Shown here: positions 12,044-21,213 of the stretch, piece after piece
How the letters are laid out: each line of letters begins with the position of its first letter
Position numbering within the stretch: the stretch's first letter is position 1
NCBI RefSeq assembly: GCF_045679555.1
Contig: NC_092094.1
Location: forward strand, 35,356,430-35,420,429
Direction of reading: 5' to 3'
DNA from: Salvelinus alpinus
Taxonomy: Eukaryota > Chordata > Actinopteri > Salmoniformes > Salmonidae
Length of the DNA: 64,000 nt
Program-made: the position numbers and the translations under genes
Notes under the pieces: generated by a model
Told to the model about the DNA's origin: nothing
Database searches by the model: none
Seen by the model: only the letters and a program-made list of their open reading frames with translations

Positions 12044-12626
12044 AATTCCCAATCTGGCCCTCATACCATCACGATCACCTAATCATCCCCAGTTTACAAT
12101 TGGCTCATTCATCCCCCCTCCTCTCCCATGTAACTATTCCCCGGTTGTGTGGTGGAATATTGACTCAGAAATATAACACTCTTACTAGAACTTGTGAATT
12201 CAATAATAGACTTTAATTCAAAGTAGCAAAGCCGAGCCCTTCCATGGAAAATAATATTTTACAAACGTAACAGAGCCGAGCGCCTCCATGGAAAAGACTA
12301 AATTCTCATATCACAGAGACCTGCCTTTATAGGATTCTGCCTTTTCATAACGTATAGAATCCCCTCCCTCTATGTGAAAATAGCTTCCCTTGACTTTTCT
12401 CCATCATCTTTCCATCTCAGTTATTGCTTGTTAACGTCCACATCTGACAGCTGTATAGGTTATAATGGTAGCGGGGCACTGGTCCTATATGTTCCATTCC
12501 TTATATAGCCATTCTTTTAGCTCTTCAAACTAGTCATGAGTTTTGCTCCCACAGTTGTTGCTGTAAATGAGAATGGGTTCTCAGTCAACCTCAGTACCTG
12601 GTTAAATATATATATTTTTTTTAAGA
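11779..12626 (+). mobile_element. 5S rRNA-derived SINE, split by a solo LTR
   Basis: The head GCATACCACCCT (11784-11795) resembles the start of 5S rRNA (CCATACCACCCTG). It is followed by a shortened 5S-like part and ATGCTGCTGGAAGTGGCATT. The body (GATCCCATGGCACTTATCG, TTCCCAATCTGGCCCTCAT, CAATTGGCTCATTCATCC) runs to 12147 and resumes at 12554 with TTGCTGTAAATGAGAATG. It ends in TACCTGGTTAAATATATAT at about 12610. This fits the SINE3/DeuSINE type known from salmonids (OS-SINE1-like). The family was transcribed from a 5S-type pol III promoter and copied by a partner LINE. Confidence 0.75.
12148..12553 (-). mobile_element. Solo LTR (406 bp) inserted in the SINE
   Basis: The unit starts TGTGGTGGAATATTG and ends GCTCCCACA (TGTGG...CCACA). 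It is flanked by the direct repeat GTTG (12144-12147 and 12554-12557) and cleanly splits the SINE. On the minus strand a TATAAAGG box (near 12330) is followed by an AATTAAAGTC polyadenylation-like stretch nearer the 3' end, so the minus strand is the likely transcribed strand. No internal retroviral genes remain, consistent with recombination between two LTRs. Confidence 0.7.
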
Positions 12627-12848
12627 GTGAAATTACTTTGACAGGGTGAGATGAGATTATGGATTACTAACTAAACTCTATTACATTGTCCTACTTCCCT
12701 GTGAATGTGGGTTCAGTAGGAGAACATCAGTGGTTTATCTGTGTCACAACCAGCAGGGCTGCATGCAACATGTCGATAAAGGGAGGGGAGGAGCAGCTCA
12801 CAGGTAGCTAATGAGCGCATGCTGCAGCACCGGAGAGGTTTTCGTTTC

Positions 12849-13028
12849 TATAAAGGCTATTGTTGAAAAAGAGGATAGTCTAAGTTTGGAACAGTGCTAA
12901 AATTGTCTATAAACTGTAAAAAAAGAAAAGAAAAGCGCAACAGAACCAGTTACAACTGAAGTATCTGATCATCAATGAATTTGAGAAAAAGCCATTTGTT
13001 TTTTAACAGAGCAGCTGCATATCATCAG
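12849..13028 (+). promoter_or_regulatory. Candidate TATA promoter and first exon (weak)
   Basis: TATAAA at 12849-12854 is followed about 125 bp downstream by ATG (12975). That opens an 18-codon frame (MNLRKSHLFF, then NRAAAYHQ) ending at a donor CAG|GTAGGC (13028/13029). The combination is suggestive only. No downstream plus-strand exon was found, and transposons begin within 400 bp. Confidence 0.2.
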
Positions 13029-13397
13029 GTAGGCCTACGGTATATGCACTTGTAACTTTTTTTAATTACAGAAACTATCATTTTCTTAGTTATACATTTT
13101 TTTCCATGATATTGTTGTTACAAAATAGATGTGTTGACTGTGATTAGGGAATGAGAATATAAGAGGATCTGCTAGGCTAAATTAACAAACTAGGCATTCA
13201 TAGCTCACTGCATGATCCTCAAATCAAAAACTGTCCAAACTTGTTTCTACAAGTGAATTCAAAGGCACTCTACAGTAGAATGATTGAATAGCCTAATAAG
13301 GCATTTTTCATTTCAATTTGATTTATTCTAGATAAATATTTTTTGAAGTTCCATGTAATACAGCCTAAATGCAAAATGTATAGGCATGTTGTTGAAG
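13029..13397. other. No gene seen (13.03-13.40 kb)
   Basis: AT-rich sequence between the weak promoter candidate and a Gypsy remnant. No motif recognised. Confidence 0.4.
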
Positions 13398-13647
13398 TGT
13401 CACACCTGCTCTGGCGCTCGACTTCATGTCTACTAATCACCGGTCCTGGCAACCATCATTGCGCACACCTGCTCCCCATCGTTAAGCACACCTGGACTTC
13501 ATTACCACCCTGATTACTCTCCCTTCATATAGCCCTCAGTAAGTATCATTCAGTATTGTTTTCTCATGTTCAGTACGCTTTTCATGTCTTATTTTGTATA
13601 GTTTCATTATTAAACTCTGCTTCTTGACTCCCTGTGTATATGTTATA
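13398..13647 (+). mobile_element. Ty3/Gypsy-type LTR (5' LTR of a remnant)
   Basis: It begins TGTCACACCTGCTCTGG and ends TGACTCCCTGTGTATATGTTA, just before a gag-like start at 13667. It contains a CTTCATATAGCCC TATA-like stretch and ATTAAACTCTGC near the 3' end. The end motif recurs at 14788-14812 (TGACTCCCTGCGTATAAGTT), directly after the protease fragment. The element therefore seems to have lost pol and most of its 3' LTR by deletion between those short repeats. Confidence 0.65.
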
Positions 13648-13666
13648 GATTACTGCCTCAGAAATT

Positions 13667-14780
13667 ATGCCAGCAGAAGATTACACTGTCTTCCAGACTG
13701 TCGAGGAACACTGTCATCTACTCCACCAACACCATGACCAGCTGGCTCTACTGGGTATGACCAGGAAGGAGGTTCTCCACCTCCTCGACACCACTAGCGA
13801 GGTTCTCCATCCCTCTGACTGAGGGCCTCCTGCGGTCGTCACAAGGAGCCAGTCCCCCAGCCTACCCAGCCGTCCACCCAGGTCAGCGATGCCCAACTGT
13901 CCCTTCTGGAGAAGTTTTATGAGACTCCATCAAAATGCCGTAGCTTCCTACTCCAGTGCTCCCTCTATTTCGCCTATCAGACGGGAGCCCCCACCAAGAG
14001 GTCCAAGGTTGCCACTCATTTCCCTGCTGAACGGATGGGCGTCAGAGAGAGGAAAAGCCAGATTCCTATGAGAGGTTCATGGCTCTGTTCAGGGCGGTCT
14101 TCGAGGGCATAGTGGGAGGTGAGCGACTTTTCCAACTGCAGCAGGGTGCCCAGACCGCTGCGGAGTACTCCTTCACCTTTCAGACTGTGGCAGCCTCCAG
14201 CGGATGAAATGAGCCAGTGCACCACACTCTATTCCGCAGTGGACTGCGCAAAGCGGTCCAGACAGAGCTGGCATGTCAGGATGACGACAAATCCTTGGAC
14301 GCCCTCATCGCAATGGCCAGCCGCCTGGATAACCTTCTTCAGGAGCGCCGGTGTCCAACTTGCCACTCACCTCCCTCCTTTGGCTGCCCTGAAGCAGAGC
14401 CTGAACACATGGAGGTAGGGACCACACACCTCTCCGTGGCAGAGCGGCTTCACCAGAGACAGCTGAGGCTTTGTCCCTATTGCAGCCAGCAGGGGCACCA
14501 GCTTCAGTGGTGTCCGGTGCATCCCAACCAGGGGTCCACTAGAGCAGAGGGGCAGCCCTGTGACCTTCTGTTTCCCTGAGTAGTCATGAGAATTCTGTTA
14601 TCATTGTTCTCTGCCAAAACCTTTCTGGTTCCCATTTCTCTGGCTAGCTGTCCCTCAAGTGTTGTTTCTTCAGCTTTAGTGGACTCCGGTGCCGTGGGGA
14701 ACTTTATCGACCAGGCCCTTGCCTCCTCCCTGAACTTAACTTCATACACGCATCTACGTCCCCACGGGGGTGAGAGATCG
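13667..14780 (+). pseudogene. Gypsy gag-protease remnant
   Basis: It starts MPAEDYTVFQTVEEHCHLLH at 13667 and is interrupted after about 50 codons. Later frames carry a gag-like capsid region (around 14040-14420), a CCHC-type knuckle (LCPYCSQQGHQLQWCPVH, ~14470-14525), and an aspartic protease motif ALVDSGAVGNFID (~14670-14715). The frames at 13889-14071, 14119-14418, 14217-14579 and 14586-14792 are its pieces. RT and integrase are absent. Gag would package element RNA and the protease would cleave the polyprotein; neither can be made here. Confidence 0.75.
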
Positions 14781-14812
14781 GCTGTTTCCTGACTCCCTGC
14801 GTATAAGTTACA

Positions 14813-15270
14813 TAATGCTGTTGAAATGCTTCACAATATATTTCTTAAATGGCAGGCTATAGCTTTGAAATAATAATATAGCCTAAATTAATTTGTTCCT
14901 TCCAAGTCTACCTGGCATGCCCCTGACTGATTTAGAGTTAGTATGTTTAAAAGCCTGTTGAAATGTTGAACATCAATTGATAGTGACAGAATCACACATT
15001 ACTTCCCAAGCAAAGTCCATTTTGTTTGTCTCGTCGGCTATAGAAGGTTGTGGTGCAGACTCTGAATGTCATAGACAAACCAAAGATATCCCATATTTAT
15101 CGGAGTCACATCTGTCCCCGTCATTTTACTGTATCTTTCTGGCACAGCATTGTGGACTAAAGCATCTTTATATATCACTTTATTTAGGTAACATGTTTTT
15201 AAGTTAATAAGGGGTAGGTCTATGCTTTTAGCCATTTTCTGTAACAAAAGCCACAATACCATCACTCACA
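14813..15270. other. No gene seen (14.81-15.27 kb)
   Basis: AT-rich DNA between two retroelement remnants. The overlapping frames at 14977-15207 and 15038-15265 are opposite-strand shadows with no recognisable domain. Confidence 0.45.
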
Positions 15271-15312
15271 TGTAGCCAGGTGGTAAAAGCGCATAGCTGT
15301 ATTCATTTATAT

Positions 15313-15325
15313 CCACTAGATGGCA
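15313..15325 (+). promoter_or_regulatory. CTCF core-like motif
   Basis: CCACTAGATGGCA fits the core CCASYAGRKGGCR of the CTCF consensus. It lies in the left part of the split repeat. Binding is inferred from the motif only. Confidence 0.35.
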
Positions 15326-15374
15326 CTGTCCCTTTAAGAGATTCATAAATGAGGTGTGCATGTGGTTATGGGAT

Positions 15375-15384
15375 TGCGCATGCG
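15375..15384 (+). promoter_or_regulatory. NRF1-like palindrome upstream of a donor
   Basis: TGCGCATGCG is close to the NRF1 consensus YGCGCAYGCGCR. About 70 bp further on, GATGG|GTAAGT (15455/15456) looks like a splice donor. This could be an element-borne promoter with a leader exon. No transcript is proven. Confidence 0.3.
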
Positions 15385-15554
15385 TAGTGTGAGAGCAAGC
15401 AGTTACACTGGAGAGCTGTTGAAATTCATTGTGGGTCCAACGTTACTTTAGATGGGTAAGTAATACTTTATCATCTTTACTCTTGTACCGGAATATATAA
15501 TTTTACATAACCTGTAATGTATAAGAGTTTTTGTAATTTATGCTAGATGGTCAT

Positions 15555-16230
15555 TGTTACGAATCCCTTTGGCCCGACAATCTAGAGTGATGGTAATGGG
15601 ACCCGTAACAACTCATGCAAATTATTATCGTGACAACGTAAGTGAGAACAAAAATAACCACAGACAACTTAATTACCGTCAAACACTAAATGTTTATTTA
15701 TAAACACACGGTAAATGGGGGGAGCAGGAAAAGGGGCTGAGCGGGACCCAAGGAATGAAAGAATAATAATTCAAAACACCCCTAAGCTAGACTAGCCTAC
15801 TTCACAAATAGCTAACTAACTAACCAAAAATACAGGGGGTGGTCCGCCCAGTTCTAACTAGTGTTTTTAACAGTATTTAACTACGGGTAGTGTAGCCCAA
15901 GGGCAACTTGTCTGGTTACCCCCTTTTCCCACCATCAAACAAACACTCAAACACCATAACCAAAAACAATACTCACAGATGGGGACCAAGTGACATGTAG
16001 CTGCAAAACACACAAGTGATCTACAGACAGAAGGCATTTACAAAAGAGATTGAGCTGGGGAGAAAACAACTGACAGGGGTTTTAAACCAAGGGAAAGGGA
16101 CTGTGATTGGGTAAGGGAAAAGGAGCAGGTGTCTTCTGATTAGCGACTGATTGGGGAATGATGATGGTCACCTGTGAGTAGGGGAGAAGGAGAGAAAAGA
16201 AATACACACAGAACACTTGTATCCGTAACA
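15555..16230 (-). repeat. 3' LTR of the Gmr1-type element
   Basis: 676 bp, bounded by TGTTACGAATCCC (left) and ATCCGTAACA (right), so TG...CA on either strand. It nearly equals the other LTR but lacks two 10-12 bp duplications (a GATGACTGATT unit and an extra CACAGGATA unit) and an AC-type dinucleotide near 15640. On the minus strand it is the downstream LTR. Confidence 0.93.
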
Positions 16231-16242
16231 CTCCCACCCTTA
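16231..16242 (-). other. Polypurine tract
   Basis: On the minus strand AAGGGTGGGAG directly precedes the LTR start TGTTACGG. This is the expected primer site for second-strand synthesis of an LTR retrotransposon. Confidence 0.75.
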
Positions 16243-16299
16243 AAAGAGCAACCCTGGGGATTGCGAACACACTTACAAAACATACGAACATCATAATTC

Positions 16300-16850
16300 T
16301 CACACACGAGACAAAGCATCTGCCAACACATTCTCAGAACCTTTTTTATGCTTTATCTCCAAATTATAATTCTGTACAATAAGGGCCCAACGCATTAGGC
16401 GCTGGTTCTGATTGTACATGCGGTGGAGAAACACTAAGGGGTTGTGGTCCGTATATACAATCACTGGCAGGGCACTGGAACCAATGTACACCTCAAAGTG
16501 CTGCAGAGCCAACAACAAAGCAAGAGCTTCCTGTTCTATTGTGGCATAGTTTGTTTGACATTTATTAAACTTCCGAGAAAAATAACACACTGGATGATCC
16601 ACTCCACTCTTGTCCTGCTGCAGTAGAACAGCACCAGCACCTCTGGCACTAGCATCTACCTCAAGTTGAAACGGTTTTCAAAATCCGGAGCAGCAAGTAC
16701 AGGGGTATTACACAAGAGGGCTTTCGCAGATTCAAAAGCTATTTTACAATCCGGAGACCACACAAATGATTTAGCCGGACTGAGCAAATCGGTCAATGGA
16801 GCAACTACCGCAGAAAAATTGACAGAAACTACGGTAGTAGCCAACCATCC
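16300..16850 (-). pseudogene. Gmr1-type RT thumb and RNase H, frame-broken
   Basis: The part at 16656-16850 reads the connection region (AVVAPLTDLL, FVWSPDCKIAFESAKALL, APDFENRF). After a frame change near 16660 the RNase H follows, with EQEALALLLALQHF, VIVYTDHNPLVFLH and ENVLADALSRV carrying the E and D active-site acids. A TGA stop at 16300-16302 ends pol. RNase H degrades the RNA strand of the hybrid. The frame changes at ~16850 and ~16660 prevent translation as one protein. Confidence 0.88.
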
Positions 16851-18173
16851 CTAAAAAGCGGCGTAGCTGTCGTCTGGTGGTAGGTGCGGGAAATGCAGTT
16901 ATAGCCAATACCTTGGCATCAACAGGGCGCACCTGTCCATGGCCGACCTCTTTGCCAAGATAAGTAACAGTAGCTTTTCCAAACTCGCACTTTGCCAAGT
17001 TCAGGGTTAGCGAAGCAGCTGCCAACCGTTCACATACTACCCTGAGAGAGTCAACATGATCTGACCACTCAGACGAATAAATCACCAGATCATCAAGATA
17101 AGCACTACAGTTGGGTACTCCAGCTAATACGGAGTTAACCAGTCGTTGGAAAGTGGCTGGTGCATTTCGCATCCCAAAAGCCATGACTGAGTACTGTAGG
17201 AAGTTGTCTGGGGTTACAAAGGCAGAAATCTCCGAAGCACGTGAAGTTAACGGAACCTGCCAGTAACCTTTTAAGAGGTCCAACTTAGTAACATACTTAG
17301 CAGCACCAATAGTGTCGATACAGTCGTCCAGTCTGGGTAACGGGAACGAATCTGGCATTGTGACAGAATTAACCTTTCGATAATCCGTACATAACCTGGA
17401 CGTACCATCAGGTTTAGGAACCAGAATGCAAGGAGAACTCCAAGGGCTTGAACTTGGCGTAGCCAGGTCATTCTCCAACAAATATGTCACTTCATCCCTC
17501 ATTATCTTCCTTTTGGAAGCGTTGATACGATAGGGGTGTTGCTTGATAGGTGTAGCATTTCCAACATTAATGTCATGTTCCAACACGTTTGTGCGAGTAG
17601 GAACGTCATTAAAGAGACATGGAAAACTGTGTAGTAGCCTCACAACATCGTCGGCCTGTCCGTCCGTTAAATGAACCAGACCTGACTGGATAGACAGCAG
17701 CATTTCTGAGTTGGGCAATCTAACGCACTGCTGCTGATTATTGCGCAACTCTAATCCATCTCCCTCACCATCATCAATATGACAGTCCACTACCATAGCA
17801 GTAGAAGCAGAGGAGACAGCAGTACCTTCCTCTATTTTTGAACTACTCACTTGGGTGACGGGTCGGGTGTGGTAGGCTTTTAACATGTTAATGTGGCACA
17901 CACGCGATTGGCGTTTTCTATCAGGCGTCTGAAGCACATAATCAGTTTCACTTAATTTCTTCTCAATGAAGTAAGGACCAGAGAAACGAGCTGACAGTGA
18001 AGATCCTGGAACAGGCAATAAGACCAGTACTTGGTCACCTGGCTGTAGTGGACGAGAAACAGCCTCTTTATCATAGTGTCTTTTCATGCTCCTTTGGGAG
18101 GAAGACAGAGCTTCCTTTGCAAGAGCACAGGCTTGGTGTAGGCGCTCCCGAAAGCGACTAACGTAGTCCAACA
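16840..18173 (-). pseudogene. Integrase C-terminus fused to reverse transcriptase
   Basis: One long open frame of over 430 residues. It starts in the integrase C-terminal region: LDYVSRFRERLHQAC, then RHYDKEAVSRPLQPGDQVLV and the GPY/F-like SGPYFIEKKLSETDYVLQ. It runs through a linker into RT: LLENDLATPSSSPWSSPCIL, PDGTSRLCTDYRKVN, TKLDLLKGYWQVPL, AFGMRNAPATFQRL and the catalytic YLDDLVIYS. The open frame itself shows that integrase precedes RT. It enters by a frame change at a GT-rich stretch near 18172 and leaves by another near 16850. Confidence 0.92.
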
Positions 18174-19236
18174 CATTTATCTCCTGTACACAACTCTTGG
18201 GACAAAAACTGTTCTTTAAGAACTTTCATTGGTCCTCTCACTGTGTGACCAAACACTAGTTCAGCCGGGCTGAAACCTAGGGACTCCTGTACAGTTTCAC
18301 GAGCAGCAAACAAAACTAGAGGAACTCCCTCATCCCAATCTTTCTCAGATTCTAAACAATATTTACGTAGCATAGACTTCAGTGTCTGATGCCATCTTTC
18401 AAGCGCACCCTGAGACTCTGGGTGATAGGCGCTTGACACACGGTGCGTAATTGATAAGGATTTTAACACCTGTTTGAAGAGTTTGGATAGGAAATTGGTA
18501 CCTTGATCACTTTGTACCACCATAGGTAATCCGAATGTCGTGAAGAATTTTATTAAGGCTTTACTCACTACCGGGGCTGTAATCCTACGCAGAGGAATGG
18601 CCTCGGTATCTTGTTGCCATACACATAATTGTCAACAGAAACTGGTTACCCGATTTTGTCTTCGGTAACGGTCCAACACAATCAACCACCACATGTTCGA
18701 ATGGTTCACCTATTACAGGTATTGGACAAAGAGGAGCGGGAGGAATAACCTGATTTGGTTTTCCTGTTATCTGACATGTGTGGCAGGTACGACAGTACTG
18801 AGCCACATCTTGTTTTAAACCTGGCCAAAAGAAATGGCGAAGGATCCGATCATATGTTTTTGTGATTCCTAAATGACCAGACCATGGGTGATCATGAGCA
18901 AGGGATAACACATTTTGTCGAAAGGCTGTAGGAATCACTATTTGGTAAACAGCATTCCAATCTCCGCCTGCGTCATCATGGGATGTCCATTTACGCATGA
19001 GGAGATTACCCTCAATGAAGTAAGCCACGTTCTTCTTCTTTACCTCTTCCAATGAGACAACACTAGAAAAACATTTAGCAAGCTTGGTGTCAACCTTTTG
19101 GTTTGTAACCAGCTGCTCACGAGTGACTGGTAACTGTATTGCATCAGCAACAAGTTCGACATTCTTCTCTTCTTTCCTGGGCTGTTTGTCAGAGGTGATC
19201 AGCTTCCCAGAGATAGCGCACAACCCATCCTCTTGG
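18170..19236 (-). pseudogene. Integrase zinc-binding and catalytic core, one internal break
   Basis: The 18585-19236 part carries the HHCC finger (HDHPWSGHLGITKTYDRIL, then CRTCHTCQ) and the first catalytic D in VVVDCVGPLP. After a frame change near 18590 the 18158-18568 part has the second D (VQSDQGTNF) and the E (HPESQGALERW), 35 residues apart (DD35E). Integrase inserts the element cDNA into host DNA and makes the 5 bp duplication. The break falls in the first part of the core, between MCMATRY and SKALIKFF. Confidence 0.9.
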
Positions 19237-20988
19237 TCATCCTCTTTGAACAGAACAGTTTGACAAATCTATCACGTCACTCTCTTGTCGTGCCTGAGCA
19301 CGAGTGACAGCACAAGCAGGGAACACATGTGGATAACTCTGTGCCAGCTCACTGGAGAGAGAGTGGTCACTTTTATCCATTACCTCCAAAACGGGTACTA
19401 CCTTTCCTCCGGCAATATCGTTACCCATTATAAAGGTCACACCTTTTACTGGCAACCTAGGACGTACCCCCACTCTGAATATTCCACTGATTAACTCAGA
19501 GTGTACTTTCACAAAGTGCAATGGCACTGGAACAAAACCCATTTCTATACCCTGAACTAACACACTGGAACCACAGTATGTATCGTCGGATAAGGGCAAC
19601 ACATCAGACAATATAAACGACTGCGCCGCACCAGTATCCCTAAGGATTTTAACCGGCCGCTGAGACGCTTCGTCATTCGCTAGGGACACAAACCCCTCGA
19701 AAATGAACGGTTCATAACTACGGTCGGGAACTGGGTCTTTCAAAATACATTTACCCTTAGGCACCTGTTTCGTTTCAGACCTCACAACCGTACGAATTAG
19801 ACCAACACCTGTTGGTGGCTTGGCACGAAGAGGCATCCCTTGTTTACGTTTTAGCAGGAAGCAATCATTAATCATATGTCCCACCTTATGACAATAGAAA
19901 CAGGGACGCTCATTTTTCTGGCGTGCTTGATATACTGCTGGCCGACTAGGGCTATAAGTAGGCAATTCTGTAACTCTACTCTCAGTATGAGCCGAAAACA
20001 CACTCTTGTGCGTCAACACAAACTCGTCTGCCAACACAGACGCTTCTGACAGGGAGGATACTTTCTGTTCGTTTAGGTACACTACAATGCGTTCAGGTAA
20101 GCAATTTTTAAACTCTTCCAACAAGATTAACTCCCGGAGAGAGTTAAAATCAGTTACCTTGCAAGCAGCATGCCATTTATCAAACAGATTTCCCTTCTCT
20201 CTAGCAAATTCCACATAAGTCTTACTAGAAGACTTCTTATGAGACCTAAATCTCTGTCGGTATGCCTCAGGCACAAGCTCATAGGCGCGAAGAACAGTAG
20301 CTTTGACCACTTCATAATTTAAACTGTCCTCAAGAGGTAGCGCTGACAAAACCTCTTGAGCTTTACCAGTTAATTTACACTGAAGTAATAGGCACCATAC
20401 CTCTTCAGGCCATTTCAAGGCTACGGCTATACGTTCAAATACACAAAAATAGGAGTCAACCTCTGACTCTCTGAACACAGGTACTAAGGCACTCTGCCTA
20501 CTAATGTCAAAAGTGTTGGAAGCTACAGCTGGTGAGGACTCCTCACTAACAGTCGCTGCAGGCCTGAAGGCTAGCCTCGCTGTCTCTGCCTCCAGTTCCA
20601 TCTGGCGCATTTTTAACTCTGCCTCAATTTTACACTGCCGCTGTTCTCGTTCTTTTGCTGCCTCAATTTTACACATCTCCAACTGGAACTGCCGCTGTTC
20701 TCGTTCTGCCTCAAGTTGGAACTGTATGGAACGGACATCCCTCCTGGCATCACCGGTTGAAAGTGGGGAGAGTGGATCAAAACGGGGCAATGTGGCAGGT
20801 GCTTTAGCCTCGCCCTCAGACACCACTGGGCTTAGAGGAGCAGCAACATCCCCTACAGGGGTAGTAGGCTCAGGCAGCGGTAATACAAGCACCTGCTCTT
20901 CCAACAAAACATTTAACACTAGTTGTTTAACCTCCGCTTTAACTAAACCCGGTGGAATCGATACCGAATAATGGTCAGCCAAGGTCAT
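19237..20988 (-). CDS. Gag-protease polyprotein with SCAN-like capsid
   Basis: An uninterrupted 583-residue frame from ATG at 20988. Residues 85-140 form a charged coiled coil with EREQRQ repeats. Residues ~165-330 are a helical capsid resembling the SCAN domain, which is known to derive from Gmr1-like gag (WPEEVWCLLLQCKLTGKAQ, VLRAYELVPEAYRQRF). Residues 363-376 are a CCHC knuckle (CFYCHKVGHMINDC). The protease active site is DTGA at 451-454. It ends SVQRG-TGA, and integrase follows in another frame with no gap, so either a programmed shift or a mutation separates gag-protease from pol. It is the only intact ORF of the element. Confidence 0.92.
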   Translation of the reverse strand: MTLADHYSVSIPPGLVKAEVKQLVLNVLLEEQVLVLPLPEPTTPVGDVAAPLSPVVSEGEAKAPATLPRFDPLSPLSTGDARRDVRSIQFQLEAEREQRQFQLEMCKIEAAKEREQRQCKIEAELKMRQMELEAETARLAFRPAATVSEESSPAVASNTFDISRQSALVPVFRESEVDSYFCVFERIAVALKWPEEVWCLLLQCKLTGKAQEVLSALPLEDSLNYEVVKATVLRAYELVPEAYRQRFRSHKKSSSKTYVEFAREKGNLFDKWHAACKVTDFNSLRELILLEEFKNCLPERIVVYLNEQKVSSLSEASVLADEFVLTHKSVFSAHTESRVTELPTYSPSRPAVYQARQKNERPCFYCHKVGHMINDCFLLKRKQGMPLRAKPPTGVGLIRTVVRSETKQVPKGKCILKDPVPDRSYEPFIFEGFVSLANDEASQRPVKILRDTGAAQSFILSDVLPLSDDTYCGSSVLVQGIEMGFVPVPLHFVKVHSELISGIFRVGVRPRLPVKGVTFIMGNDIAGGKVVPVLEVMDKSDHSLSSELAQSYPHVFPACAVTRAQARQESDVIDLSNCSVQRG

Positions 20989-21191
20989 TAAATCTACCCT
21001 ACGACATCTATCAAAAAACCTCCCACGAAGGGTTATCCAAAAAGGACTTCAAATCAAAAGTAGCCATCTTGAACTACCACACAAGAGCCAACCAAAATAG
21101 CAAACACTAATGCTACTTCAGCACAGCGCTCAACACTGAACTATACCACTACAACAATTTGCATAAGCGGTATGGGTGTCAATAAAGACAG

Positions 21192-21209
21192 ATCCCGGAT
21201 GAGCCCCCA
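21192..21209 (-). other. Primer-binding site, tRNA-Pro type
   Basis: On the minus strand the sequence TGGGGGCTCATCCGGGAT lies 4 bases after the LTR. It differs by one base from the tRNA-Pro primer site known from murine leukaemia virus (TGGGGGCTCGTCCGGGAT). It marks the start of first-strand synthesis. Confidence 0.85.
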
Positions 21210-21213
21210 CTTA

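Noticed and set aside
20504..20971. 155-codon plus-strand frame
   Set aside because: It lies antisense to the gag coiled-coil region. Its serine and cysteine runs mirror the repeated EREQRQ coding, so it is a shadow.
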